The translations under genes and the position numbers were made by a program. The notes beneath the pieces were generated by a model that was given only the letters and a program-made list of their open reading frames with translations, did not search any database and was not told the DNA's origin. Positions 34,712 through 43,487 of a stretch of DNA of 62,625 bases are shown here, piece by piece. How positions within the stretch are numbered: the stretch's first letter is position 1; each line of letters opens with the position of its first letter. The stretch is from CAZSDU01 sp964605775 (GTDB lineage Bacteria > Bacteroidota > Bacteroidia > Bacteroidales > FEN-979), in contig CAZSDU010000015.1 of NCBI GenBank assembly GCA_964605775.1, positions 1 through 62,625 on the forward strand. Direction: 5' to 3'.

Positions 34712-35563
34712 ATGAAATTCAGACTGCTTTTCTTACTTTTTTATATCATTTCCTGTTCTGTTGTCTTTCCCCAGACAGAAGCTACTACCCTTGATGGCCG
34801 CAAGGTTCTGTTGTACCCTGATGGTACATGGAAAGCCATCACCAAGGATCTTGAAACAATTCCCATTGCCCATCTGGAGCTTCCAAAACCCAAGCCCTTC
34901 GAACTGGTACTAAACCATACGGGCTATACCCTTTCTTACAATACCAGCCGTCATATCGCCAATTGGGCGGCTTATGAACTTACTGCCGAAGAAACCATCC
35001 CTGTGGTAACAAGAACGGATCGTTTCGTCCCGGATCCAATGCTGAAATCAGGATCGGCCTCTAATGATGATTATAAAATGACCGGCTTTGATAAGGGACA
35101 TCTTGTGCCGGCGGCAGATATGGCCTATTCGGAGAAAACCATGGAGGAATCCTTTTATCTTTCTAACATGGCCCCCCAGGTCCCGGGTTTTAACCGTGGA
35201 GTATGGAAAAAACTCGAGGAACAAGTAAGACAATGGGCTGTCGATGACCAGGCTTTGTATATTGTCACAGGAGGGGTTTTAGCCAAGGAGCTTCCCACGA
35301 TTGGCGCCAATAAAATACCGATACCCAGGTATTTCTATAAAGTGATTCTCGATTATACTGAACCGGATCTCAAAGGAATTGGATTTATCATTCCAAACAA
35401 AGCCTCCAAAGAACACCTGCAACATTTTGCCGTTTCCATTGACAGCGTGGAAAAAGTGACGAAAATCGATTTTTTTTACCAATTACCCGATGCTCAGGAA
35501 CGCCTGATTGAAAACACTGTCGATCTGAGCAAGTGGAGCTGGAAAAAAACTCCCACTCCCTGA
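34712..35563 (+). CDS. Secreted DNA/RNA non-specific endonuclease
   Basis: A 283-residue nuclease of the Serratia/NUC1 beta-beta-alpha-metal family. A signal peptide (about 1-21, ending VVFPQ) indicates export. The catalytic motif reads FDKGHLVPAADM (D-K-G-H in place of the usual D-R-G-H), and the metal-binding asparagine is in LSNMAPQVPGFNRGVW. Between the signal and nuclease domains lies a short TTLDGRKVLLYPDGTWK segment. It probably degrades extracellular nucleic acids. Single gene, with a TATTTTTG box 22 bp upstream of the ATG (34682-34689). Confidence 0.9.
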   Translation: MKFRLLFLLFYIISCSVVFPQTEATTLDGRKVLLYPDGTWKAITKDLETIPIAHLELPKPKPFELVLNHTGYTLSYNTSRHIANWAAYELTAEETIPVVTRTDRFVPDPMLKSGSASNDDYKMTGFDKGHLVPAADMAYSEKTMEESFYLSNMAPQVPGFNRGVWKKLEEQVRQWAVDDQALYIVTGGVLAKELPTIGANKIPIPRYFYKVILDYTEPDLKGIGFIIPNKASKEHLQHFAVSIDSVEKVTKIDFFYQLPDAQERLIENTVDLSKWSWKKTPTP

Positions 35564-35753
35564 CTTCCATGGATTTATTGACTATGTTAACAGCTTTCTC
35601 AAGTCTCATCTTGGTAAAAAGCATCAATCCTTTTAATTTTTTTACTTCTGCTATTTGCTTCAGGATGTTCAAAAAATCGGATATGACAATGTTGACTGAT
35701 ATTTTCAATCACTTGAATAACCCTGGAAAGATTGTGTTTGAATGAGGTAAATA

Positions 35754-37403
35754 TCACGACTGGTACTTCCCCACGATGGGCATGCGGCGCCCCATGCCGA
35801 ATGCTTTGGGTGAAATCCTCAGGATGGGCGGGGTTTGGTAGCGTTTGTACTCGCTGGTATTGACGAGTTTCAGAACTCTTCTGACCAGGGGTTCTTCAAA
35901 GCCTTCCCTGATCAGCTCATCCGGTCCTTTCCTTTGTTCGATATAACGATACAGAATTTTATCGAGAATATCGTATTCCGGCAGGGAGTCGGAATCCTTC
36001 TGATCCGGTCTTAACTCGGCTGAAGGAGGCTTTGTGATGGTATTCAAAGGGATGATCACCTGGTCATTATTGATATATGCAGCCAGCTCATAGACCTGGG
36101 TTTTATATACATCTCCCAGTACCGACAATCCCCCGCACATATCACCGTAAAGGGTTCCGTATCCTACAGCCGCTTCACTTTTATTGGAAGTATTTAGCAA
36201 AATGTAACCAAATTTATTGGAAAGCGCCATCAGGATTACCGCCCTCAGCCTGGCCTGGATGTTTTCTTCTGTCAGGTTAAAAGGCAACCCCCTGAACTCG
36301 GGATCAAGGGTGTGTTCTACAGCCCTGAATGCTTCATCAATCGGAATGATCTCATGGCTTACGCCCAGGTTTTTTGCCAGGTCTACGGCATCTTTGATGC
36401 TGTGTTCAGACGAAAACCGTGAAGGGAGTAAAATGGCTTTAACATTTTCTTTCCCCAGTGCTTTGACTGCCAGCGCCAGCGTAAGCGCCGAATCAATCCC
36501 GCCGGAAAGCCCGAGGATGGCTTTGGAGAAGCCCATCTTGCTGAAATAGTCACGGATGCCTAAAACCAGGGCGTCGTGAATGGAAGGGATACGGTCTGCC
36601 TGCCGGATGTGGGCAGAGCCCCCTCCCCTGGAGGGGAGGGGGTTGGGGGTGGGGCTGTACACCTGGAGATCCTCTTCGAAATATTTCAGCTCTCCCACCA
36701 CTTTCCCGGATGGATCAACAACCATGGACCCCCCGTCGAAAATAAGTTCCGTTTGTCCGCCGACATGATTGACGTAAAAAACAGGTACTTTGTAGGCAAT
36801 GGCATTCCGGCTTAACACATCGAGACGGGCAGCGGGCTGTCCATAATGAAAAGGAGATGCAGCAATGTTAATGATCATATCCGGTTTGAGCCGGATAAGT
36901 TCATCCATGGGGTTACTGACATATAGCGGATCATCAGTAATATTCCAGAGATCTTCGCAGATGGTCAGGGCAAATCGGTTTCCTTTGTATTCAAAAACCT
37001 GATAAGGCTGATGATTGGGCTCGAAATAACGGTATTCATCGAAAACGTCGTAATTTGGAAGCAGGGTTTTATGTACAATCCCGGCGATTTTCCCGCCTTC
37101 CAGGAAATAGGCTGAATTATGTAATGGTTTTCCTTTGATGGCATTATTGACAGAGGGAGATCCGATGATCACGGCAATATCTATGGTTTCCGCGGCAATT
37201 TGGGTGATCGCATTTTCGCAGCGATGAAGAAAGTCATCGAATTCAAGGAAATCACGGGGAGGATAACCACAAACGGCCAGTTCGGCAAAAACCACTATCC
37301 CTGCCTGCCTGTCCTTTGCCTGCTGAATGGCTTTCCTGATACGGGAAACATTGGCGTCGAAATCGCCAATGTGATAATTTATCTGGGCAAGGGCGATCTT
37401 CAT
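35754..37403 (-). CDS. nadE: Glutamine-dependent NAD+ synthetase
   Basis: A 549-residue two-domain enzyme making NAD from nicotinate adenine dinucleotide. The N-terminal nitrilase-type amidase (Glu in VFAELAVCGYPP, Lys in KTLLPNYDVFDE, Cys in TICEDLW) feeds ammonia to the C-terminal synthetase (SGGIDSALTLA, LNTSNKSEAAVGYGTLYGDM). The linker at about 249-270 (SPTPNPLPSRGGG and following) is encoded by a palindromic insert. It follows the PorT-like gene by 9 bp and is opposite gldB, a neighbourhood also known for gldB and nadE in gliding Bacteroidota. Confidence 0.95.
   Translation of the reverse strand: MKIALAQINYHIGDFDANVSRIRKAIQQAKDRQAGIVVFAELAVCGYPPRDFLEFDDFLHRCENAITQIAAETIDIAVIIGSPSVNNAIKGKPLHNSAYFLEGGKIAGIVHKTLLPNYDVFDEYRYFEPNHQPYQVFEYKGNRFALTICEDLWNITDDPLYVSNPMDELIRLKPDMIINIAASPFHYGQPAARLDVLSRNAIAYKVPVFYVNHVGGQTELIFDGGSMVVDPSGKVVGELKYFEEDLQVYSPTPNPLPSRGGGSAHIRQADRIPSIHDALVLGIRDYFSKMGFSKAILGLSGGIDSALTLALAVKALGKENVKAILLPSRFSSEHSIKDAVDLAKNLGVSHEIIPIDEAFRAVEHTLDPEFRGLPFNLTEENIQARLRAVILMALSNKFGYILLNTSNKSEAAVGYGTLYGDMCGGLSVLGDVYKTQVYELAAYINNDQVIIPLNTITKPPSAELRPDQKDSDSLPEYDILDKILYRYIEQRKGPDELIREGFEEPLVRRVLKLVNTSEYKRYQTPPILRISPKAFGMGRRMPIVGKYQS
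36596..36655. repeat. Palindromic GC-rich insert in nadE
   Basis: A perfect 11-bp inverted repeat with a 2-bp centre (CCCCCTCCCCT-GG-AGGGGAGGGGG, 36619-36642) is followed by GTTGGGGGTGGGGC. It is preceded by CTGCCTGCCGGATGTGGGCAG, a degenerate copy of the CTGCC palindrome at 9428-9448. All of it is in frame, in the linker between the amidase and synthetase domains. Confidence 0.8.
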
Positions 37404-37412
37404 GTGGTTTTG

Positions 37413-38120
37413 TTAAAAGAGAAATCCAAGGTTCAGCTCCACAAAGTTCAGCATGCTTTTTTCATTCAGTTTTGATTTGCTGTTGACTCCGGTTAAAATG
37501 TTGTTCAGGGAGTTGGAATAGGAGAGTCCCAGAAAAATCCGGCTTGACTGATCCAGGTGATACTCTGCACCGAAACCGAAGAGAATGGATTCGCGAATCA
37601 GGGTGGTCTCTTCAGTCATGCTGTTTTTTTCTGACCAGGCTTCTCCAATGTCGGGACTGTAGACATCATTGGCGCTTGCCCTTAACCTGAAACCGGTACC
37701 GAAACCAATCTGTCCGAAAAAGGAAAAATCCCCGAAATTCCTGGTTTGCATCTTAACCATCAAAGGGATTTCCAGATAAATGAAATTATATTTCCGGTCA
37801 ACGGTTCCATTGACTTTGGGCGAACCGGCCATCACAAACATGGAATCCTGAAAAGCAAGGCGTCCGTTCAGAAAAGCAAAATTCACCCCGGTAGAAAAAG
37901 CATAACGTTCGGCAAAATAAAAATCGCTGACAAAGCCGGCTGTGGCCCCAACCCTGCCCCCTTCATTGGTATAATTTTTCGTATTAGGGTTCATCCAGGC
38001 AATGTTGGGGGATAATTTCAATCCGAGTTTGATCGGAAGTTGCTTCTGGGCAGAAAGAAATACAGGCAAAAACAGAAATATTAAGGTCAATAGCGCGGTT
38101 AAGTCGGTTTTTTTAATCAT
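37413..38120 (-). CDS. PorT-like outer membrane beta-barrel protein
   Basis: A 235-residue outer membrane protein with a signal peptide (about 1-24, ending LSAQ) and eight or so amphipathic strands, ending in LNLGFLF. Length and pattern fit PorT/SprT, a component needed for type IX secretion and gliding. A general porin-family barrel is the alternative. Position beside nadE and opposite gldB supports the PorT reading. The start at 38120 (MIKKTDL) is chosen because it gives a normal signal peptide. Confidence 0.7.
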   Translation of the reverse strand: MIKKTDLTALLTLIFLFLPVFLSAQKQLPIKLGLKLSPNIAWMNPNTKNYTNEGGRVGATAGFVSDFYFAERYAFSTGVNFAFLNGRLAFQDSMFVMAGSPKVNGTVDRKYNFIYLEIPLMVKMQTRNFGDFSFFGQIGFGTGFRLRASANDVYSPDIGEAWSEKNSMTEETTLIRESILFGFGAEYHLDQSSRIFLGLSYSNSLNNILTGVNSKSKLNEKSMLNFVELNLGFLF

Positions 38121-38226
38121 GATCTGATTTTTTCGATGGTCCATAACAAAAATACGGAATCCACAATCCCATTCTCAGAATAAATCCATAATTTTATTCA
38201 AAAATAATCAACCGGATACTTCGTTA

Positions 38227-38263
38227 AGGAAGAATTAAGAATGAAGAATGAAGAATGATGAGG
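38227..38263. repeat. Heptad repeat containing the gldB start
   Basis: GAAGAATTAAGAATGAAGAATGAAGAATGATGAGG contains AAGAATT, AAGAATG, AAGAATG and AAGAATG in a 7-bp register. The gldB ATG (38255 or 38258) is formed by the last unit. Confidence 0.75.
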
Positions 38264-39256
38264 TTCAATAGTGTTTTCGGAGTATTTTTCCTGGCATTTC
38301 TGCTTGGTTGTAGCGGCGGAAAGTCAAGAATTGATGTGGATACCAGAGATATTCAGGTGACGGATATCCGGATTCACAGGTACGACCTGGATCTTTTCGC
38401 TGTCCAGGTTCATCATTTAAAAGCTGGACTGGATAAGATAAAGCCAGCTTACCGCTTTTTTCTCGACACCGACCTGGATGACCCGGTCAGGTTGACGGAA
38501 ATGAAAGCTTATCTGGAAAATCCAAGAAACCTCGACTTCTATCAGGCTGTGCTGAAAAAGTACCAGGACCTGACTTTCCTTGAGAAAAACATGACAGAAG
38601 CCTTCAGGCATTACCGTTATTATTATCCCGATGCCAGTATTCCCAGGGTCTATGCTTATATTTCCGGAGGAGATTATGATTATCCAATCCAGTCTGCCGA
38701 TTCTGTTATCCTGATCGGATTGGACAATTACCTGGGAAAAGAATTCAAGGTTTATCGTTCAGACAGAATTCCCCAATACCGCCTGGAAAAAATGACAGCC
38801 GATCATATCCTTCCCGACTGCATGCAGGTCATGGCCAGGACTGCACCATCTTCCAGAATATCCGGCAATACCCTTCTTGATCAAATGATTGAAGAAGGAA
38901 GAAGATTGTATTTCACCTCATCCATGATCCCTTTGACCGATCCACGTTTTATATTGGGTTATACCCGGGCACAGATGGACTGGGTATTGAAAAATGAAGC
39001 CCAGGTGTGGGCAGCCATCATAGAGCATCGGATGCTGTATTCCACCGATGGCCAAATCATCCGGACCTTTATAGCGGATGGTCCCTTCACTCCGGAGTTT
39101 TCCAAAGAAGCCCCAGCTCGCCTGGGACAGTGGATCGGTTGGCAGATCATCAGGCAATACATGGAAAAAGAAGTGAATGTTAGCCTTCCGCAAATGCTAC
39201 AGGAAACGGATGCACAGAAAATCCTTACCCAGTCAAAGTACAAACCGCAAAAATAA
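38255..39256 (+). CDS. gldB: GldB-like gliding motility lipoprotein
   Basis: A 333-residue lipoprotein: the signal peptide ends in the lipobox FLLGC (Cys19), so it should be anchored in a membrane. The body matches GldB, needed for gliding in Flavobacterium, with IHRYDLDLFAVQ near the start, VYAYISGGDYDYPIQSADSVILIGLDNYLG in the middle and FTPEFSKEAPARLGQWIGWQIIRQYM near the end. The fold is thought to be metallopeptidase-like, but its reaction is unknown. The start lies in a heptad repeat, with ATG at 38255 or 38258. Confidence 0.88.
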   Translation: MMRFNSVFGVFFLAFLLGCSGGKSRIDVDTRDIQVTDIRIHRYDLDLFAVQVHHLKAGLDKIKPAYRFFLDTDLDDPVRLTEMKAYLENPRNLDFYQAVLKKYQDLTFLEKNMTEAFRHYRYYYPDASIPRVYAYISGGDYDYPIQSADSVILIGLDNYLGKEFKVYRSDRIPQYRLEKMTADHILPDCMQVMARTAPSSRISGNTLLDQMIEEGRRLYFTSSMIPLTDPRFILGYTRAQMDWVLKNEAQVWAAIIEHRMLYSTDGQIIRTFIADGPFTPEFSKEAPARLGQWIGWQIIRQYMEKEVNVSLPQMLQETDAQKILTQSKYKPQK

Positions 39257-39273
39257 CTGCTAACCCCTGTCAC

Positions 39274-39328
39274 CTTATTACTTTGTTACTTTGCCACTTT
39301 GTTGCTTGGCAACTTTGTTAATAACTTT
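39274..39328. repeat. Octad repeat between gldB and yifB
   Basis: TTACTTTG, TTACTTTG, CCACTTTG, TTGCTTGG, CAACTTTG and TTAATAAC keep an 8-bp register. This is the same unit type as the array downstream of pckG (4113-4146). Confidence 0.7.
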
Positions 39329-39384
39329 CCTGCTATTATCTTATTACCTTTCATCGTTTTCCCGATTAAGCAGAAAATATTCCT

Positions 39385-40923
39385 ATGCTGGTTAAAACAT
39401 TCGGGAGCGCTGTTTTTGGGATACATGCGATGACCGTGACAGTCGAAGTTTATATCGACCAGGGGATTCAGTTCTTTATGGTAGGATTGCCCGATAATGC
39501 AGTGAAAGAGAGCCATCAAAGGATAGAATCAGCACTCAGGAACAATGGTTACCGTATTCCCGGGAAAAAGATAGTGATCAATATGGCTCCGGCTGATATC
39601 CGTAAGGAAGGTTCTTCTTATGATCTGACCATCGCCATGGGGATACTTGCAGGGAGTGAAGTGATCAAAACCGACAGGTTGGAAAACTATATCATTATGG
39701 GGGAACTTTCCCTGGATGGCAGCCTGCTTCCCATCAAAGGGGCCTTACCCATCGCCATCGAGGCTCAGAAAAAAGGATTTGATGGTATTATACTTCCTCA
39801 GCAGAATGCAAGAGAAGCTGCGATAGTTGGAAATCTGATGATCTATGGTGTACAGAATATCAGGGAAGTGATTGGGTTTTTAAATGATGAGATCACCCTG
39901 ACGCCAACGATAGTGAATATGGAAGAAGAATTTAACCGTCATTTAGGGGATTATGAATTTGATTTTGCAGATGTGCGGGGGCAGGAGAATATAAAAAGGG
40001 CGTTAGAGATAGCGGCAGCAGGAGGGCATAACGTCATTTTAATCGGGCCGCCGGGTGCAGGAAAGACCATGCTGGCAAAACGGCTTCCATCCATCCTGCC
40101 TCCGTTGAATCTGCAGGAAGCACTTGAAACGACCAAGATACATTCCGTGGCCGGGAAACTGGCCAGCAACCGCTCCCTGATTTCTATCAGACCATTTCGT
40201 TCTCCCCACCATACTATTTCCGATGTTGCACTCGTAGGTGGCGGGGGTGTTCCTCAACCTGGGGAAATATCCCTGGCGCATCATGGAGTCTTATTTCTCG
40301 ATGAACTACCCGAATTCAAACGCCAGGTACTTGAAGTACTCAGACAACCGCTGGAAGACAGGGTAGTCACCATTTCAAGAGCAAGATTTACCGTTGAATA
40401 CCCTGCCAGCTTCATGCTGGTTGCAGCTATGAATCCTTGTCCCTGTGGCTATTACAATCATCCACAACTTGATTGTCAATGTAAACCCGGGGTTGTACAA
40501 AAATATATTAATAGAATTTCCGGTCCCCTTTTCGATCGCATTGATATTCATGTTGAGGTTATTCCGGTTCCTTACCGGGAATTAAGCGCGATGCATACGG
40601 CCGAGCGAAGCGAGGCCATACGGGACAGAGTCCTGATTGCACGACAGATCCAGGAAAAACGTTTTAAAGAAAATCAAGGCATTTATTGCAATGCCCAGAT
40701 GTCAAGCAAAATCCTCAGAAAAATTTGTCCAATCAATGAAACGGGTCACCTTCTCCTGAAATCGGCCATGGATAAGCTCGGTCTTTCAGCCCGCGCCTTC
40801 GACCGTATCCTGAAAGTCTCCAGAACCATCGCCGACCTTGAACATTCTTCGGAAATTAAAACGGAACACCTGGCAGAGGCTATCAATTACAGATCCCTTG
40901 ACCGTGATAATTGGGGAAAATAG
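39385..40923 (+). CDS. YifB/ComM-like Mg-chelatase family AAA+ ATPase
   Basis: A 512-residue protein. An N-terminal Lon-protease-like S5 fold domain (about 1-170) precedes the Mg-chelatase-like AAA+ core with Walker A GPPGAGKTMLAK, Walker B LFLDELPEF, the sensor AAMNPCPCGYY and a C-terminal helical domain. The ComM members of the family act as helicases promoting branch migration during natural transformation. Whether this organism is competent cannot be told. It ends 17 bp from the converging UbiA gene. Confidence 0.92.
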   Translation: MLVKTFGSAVFGIHAMTVTVEVYIDQGIQFFMVGLPDNAVKESHQRIESALRNNGYRIPGKKIVINMAPADIRKEGSSYDLTIAMGILAGSEVIKTDRLENYIIMGELSLDGSLLPIKGALPIAIEAQKKGFDGIILPQQNAREAAIVGNLMIYGVQNIREVIGFLNDEITLTPTIVNMEEEFNRHLGDYEFDFADVRGQENIKRALEIAAAGGHNVILIGPPGAGKTMLAKRLPSILPPLNLQEALETTKIHSVAGKLASNRSLISIRPFRSPHHTISDVALVGGGGVPQPGEISLAHHGVLFLDELPEFKRQVLEVLRQPLEDRVVTISRARFTVEYPASFMLVAAMNPCPCGYYNHPQLDCQCKPGVVQKYINRISGPLFDRIDIHVEVIPVPYRELSAMHTAERSEAIRDRVLIARQIQEKRFKENQGIYCNAQMSSKILRKICPINETGHLLLKSAMDKLGLSARAFDRILKVSRTIADLEHSSEIKTEHLAEAINYRSLDRDNWGK

Positions 40924-40940
40924 ATGGCCAGACCAGATCA

Positions 40941-41816
40941 CTAAAAAAGAAACAAATCTGCCATGACAAAACAGGCGTAAATAACGCTGGCCATCCCATT
41001 CATGGTCGCAAAAGCCAGATTCACCCTGGAAATATTTCCTGGCTTGACCAGGATGTGCTCATACATCAGTAAACAGGAGAACATTGCCGCCCCGATCCAG
41101 TACAACCATTGAAATTCCCCGTAGATTCCGGCCATGATTACCATCAAGGTCGCGAGGAAGTGAAAAACAGCGGATAAGATCAACGCGTTTCGCTTGCCTA
41201 AAACCACAGGGATAGATCGAAGGTCTTCAGATTTGTCGAAATCAATGTCCTGGAGAGCATATAGAATATCGAAACCCGCCACCCAAAAAATGACAATGAG
41301 GGAAAAGATCAAGGGAAGTAAATCAAAATGAGCAGTTACAGCCAGATAAGCGCCGATAGGGGCAAGGGATAATCCTATACCGAGAATGACATGCGAAAGA
41401 TAAGTGAATCTTTTCGTAAGGGAATAACCAAGAATCACTAACAAGGCAACCGGAGACAGAATGAAACATAAAAAGTTCAGGAAATAGGTAGTCGCCACAA
41501 ATAACAGGGCATTGATGACAACAAACCACAAAGCGGAAACAGGTTTGATCACCTCGCTGGGGATTTCCCTTAACGCAGTCCTTGGGTTTTTCCGGTCAAA
41601 CTCACGGTCGGCATATCGGTTAAACCCCATCGCAGCATTCCTGGCCAAAAGCACACAAAGCAAGACCAGCAGCAATAACCTCAAAGAAAACTCTCCGCTT
41701 TCATTTTTGATCGCAAGCGAAAAGCCAATCAGGGCAAATGGTAAAGAAAAAACCGTATGACTGATCTTGATGAAAGAAAAATAGTTTGTAACCTTTGTGA
41801 ACTTTTGTAGTCCCAT
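40941..41816 (-). CDS. UbiA-family prenyltransferase
   Basis: A 291-residue integral membrane enzyme with about eight to nine helices that attaches a polyprenyl chain to an aromatic ring. Both aspartate-rich motifs are present: NRYADREFDRKNPRTA and the second one in DIDFDKSEDLRSIP. The sequence resembles the 4-hydroxybenzoate polyprenyltransferase-like proteins of Bacteroidota, where the product is probably menaquinone of the futalosine route (inference). The start at 41816 is preferred to 41837, which would add only hydrophilic residues. A TAAATTTG box lies 19 bp upstream (41842-41835). Confidence 0.88.
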   Translation of the reverse strand: MGLQKFTKVTNYFSFIKISHTVFSLPFALIGFSLAIKNESGEFSLRLLLLVLLCVLLARNAAMGFNRYADREFDRKNPRTALREIPSEVIKPVSALWFVVINALLFVATTYFLNFLCFILSPVALLVILGYSLTKRFTYLSHVILGIGLSLAPIGAYLAVTAHFDLLPLIFSLIVIFWVAGFDILYALQDIDFDKSEDLRSIPVVLGKRNALILSAVFHFLATLMVIMAGIYGEFQWLYWIGAAMFSCLLMYEHILVKPGNISRVNLAFATMNGMASVIYACFVMADLFLF

Positions 41817-41883
41817 CTGTGGTTTTTTTAAAGACAAATTTAGCGAAATTGATCTACGCTCGGGTTTGTCTTCTGAATATGGT

Positions 41884-41891
41884 TATTTTTG
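41884..41891 (+). promoter_or_regulatory. Promoter -7 box candidate, methyltransferase
   Basis: TATTTTTG matches TAnnTTTG and is 19 bp before the methyltransferase ATG. A TTTG at 41865-41868 lies 15 bp upstream of it, slightly closer than the usual spacing. Confidence 0.4.
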
Positions 41892-41910
41892 TGGTTTATT
41901 CATCAGTGTC

Positions 41911-42705
41911 ATGATTCAGAAATTGGAATTCCTTTTTGGATATTGTAAGCACGCAATTTCTGCACAATCAAAGTACAGTCTCCATTCCCCTTTTGCCTAC
42001 CACTTTTATCATGATGTAATAAAAAACGGGAAATATGACCCCCATTATAAGACTGTCGAAAGGGTGAGAAATGACCTGATTGCTTTTTCAAGGTTCATCA
42101 AACGGAGAGATTTGGGCGCTAAGGCCAAGGATGCTCCCAGTAACCAGCGTTTTGTCCGGGTCAAAGACATTGCCAGGAAATCATCGGTATCAGCCGAAAA
42201 AGGACAGTTTCTTTACCGACTGGTCAGAGATCTCCATCCCGGAAATATCCTCGAACTTGGAACAGCTTTTGGAATAAGCACACTTTATCTTGCATTTGCC
42301 GCACCCCACAGCAGGATTATCAGCATTGAGGGCTGCCTTGATACCGCGCATCTGGCTCAGGAGAATTTTGATAAAGCAGGTATGAAAAATATTACCATTC
42401 TGAATGGATCATTTGAGGAGAAACTACCTCTTGCCCTCATGGAATTGAATTCACCCGATCTGGTATTCGTGGATGGTAACCATAAAAAGGAAGCCACCCT
42501 GCACTATTTTGATGAATGCCTGCAACATATTCATCCTGAAAGCGTTTTTGTGTTCGACGACATCCATTGGTCTTCCGGAATGAACTCAGCCTGGAAGCAA
42601 ATCAAAGCACATCCAAGGGTCAGGGTAACATTTGATCTGTTTTATCTTGGAATCGTTTTTTTTAAAGAGGAATTGAGCAAAGAGGATTTTATAATTAAAT
42701 TTTAA
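41911..42705 (+). CDS. O-methyltransferase-like SAM-dependent enzyme
   Basis: A 264-residue class I methyltransferase. The SAM-binding motif ILELGTAFGISTLYLAFA, the acidic loop IISIEG and PDLVFVDGNHKKEATLHYFDEC are typical of the COG4122 O-methyltransferase group. The N-terminal segment KYSLHSPFAYHFYHDVI is conserved in Bacteroidota members. The ATG at 41911 is chosen because this segment follows directly, and upstream residues overlap the UbiA promoter region. Substrate unknown. Confidence 0.88.
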   Translation: MIQKLEFLFGYCKHAISAQSKYSLHSPFAYHFYHDVIKNGKYDPHYKTVERVRNDLIAFSRFIKRRDLGAKAKDAPSNQRFVRVKDIARKSSVSAEKGQFLYRLVRDLHPGNILELGTAFGISTLYLAFAAPHSRIISIEGCLDTAHLAQENFDKAGMKNITILNGSFEEKLPLALMELNSPDLVFVDGNHKKEATLHYFDECLQHIHPESVFVFDDIHWSSGMNSAWKQIKAHPRVRVTFDLFYLGIVFFKEELSKEDFIIKF

Positions 42706-42711
42706 TTATTG

Positions 42712-42719
42712 TATTTTTG
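42712..42719 (+). promoter_or_regulatory. Promoter -7 box candidate, ABC ATPase operon
   Basis: TATTTTTG fits TAnnTTTG and ends 6 bp before the ABC ATPase ATG, which would give a nearly leaderless mRNA for the four-gene operon 42726-46560. Confidence 0.4.
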
Positions 42720-42725
42720 TGATCT

Positions 42726-43454
42726 ATGGAAAAAGAAGTCATTCGCCTGGAACATATTGTTAAAAACTACAAAATTGGGAGTATCATCGTGGAAGCACTC
42801 CGATCGGTCTCTCTGGTCATCCGTAGAAATGAATTTGTTGCCCTTATGGGTCCTTCCGGTTCGGGGAAATCAACCCTGATGAATATCCTGGGATGCCTCG
42901 ACACCCCCACAAGCGGGAACTATTTCCTGAATGGGGAAGATGTCAGCAAAATGGATGATAATTCACTGGCAGAGATCAGGAACAAACAAATTGGTTTTGT
43001 CTTTCAGACATTTAATCTGTTGCCCCGTTCCACAGCGCTGGAAAATGTCATGCTGCCATTGATTTATTCCGGCTTCGGCAAAACAAAACGACAGGAAAGA
43101 GCCACTCAGGTTATGCATGAAGTGAAACTTGCCGACAGAATGGAACATAAGCCCAATGAACTTTCTGGCGGACAGCGGCAAAGGGTTGCCATTGCCCGGG
43201 CGCTCGTGAATAACCCGGCCATTATTCTTGCGGATGAACCTACCGGAAACCTCGATTCCAAAACTTCCATTGAGATACTCGGACTTCTTGAAGATATTCA
43301 TAAAATGGGAAATACTGTAATTATCGTTACCCATGAAGAAGATATCGCCCAACATGCCCACCGGATTATCCGGTTAATGGATGGCCAGATCTCTACGGAT
43401 GAAGTGAATAAATCCATTAAAACCATTGCCGATTATCATTTTGTCAGCGCTTAG
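42726..43454 (+). CDS. ABC transporter ATPase, MacB/LolD type
   Basis: A 242-residue ATP-binding subunit with Walker A GPSGSGKSTLMN, Q-loop FQTFNLLPRST, signature LSGGQRQRVAIARAL, Walker B IILADEPTGNLD and the H-loop VTHE. It belongs to the group that works with MacB/FtsX-like permeases in lipoprotein release or peptide and drug export. No permease gene lies nearby, so its partner must be encoded elsewhere. It leads an operon with a sugar kinase, an FAD reductase and an SDR. Confidence 0.93.
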   Translation: MEKEVIRLEHIVKNYKIGSIIVEALRSVSLVIRRNEFVALMGPSGSGKSTLMNILGCLDTPTSGNYFLNGEDVSKMDDNSLAEIRNKQIGFVFQTFNLLPRSTALENVMLPLIYSGFGKTKRQERATQVMHEVKLADRMEHKPNELSGGQRQRVAIARALVNNPAIILADEPTGNLDSKTSIEILGLLEDIHKMGNTVIIVTHEEDIAQHAHRIIRLMDGQISTDEVNKSIKTIADYHFVSA

Positions 43455-43487
43455 CTAAGCATCGTGATGATCATAGAAAACCGGATC

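Noticed and set aside
35571..35743. Small frame(s) on either strand between the nuclease and nadE genes
   Set aside because: Neither reading resembles a known protein, no start signals stand out, and the minus-strand version runs antisense into the nuclease gene.
37306..37322. CCTGCCTGCCTG stretch in the nadE 5' part as a repeat insert
   Set aside because: The encoded residues (KDRQAGIVVF) align with the family without extra length.
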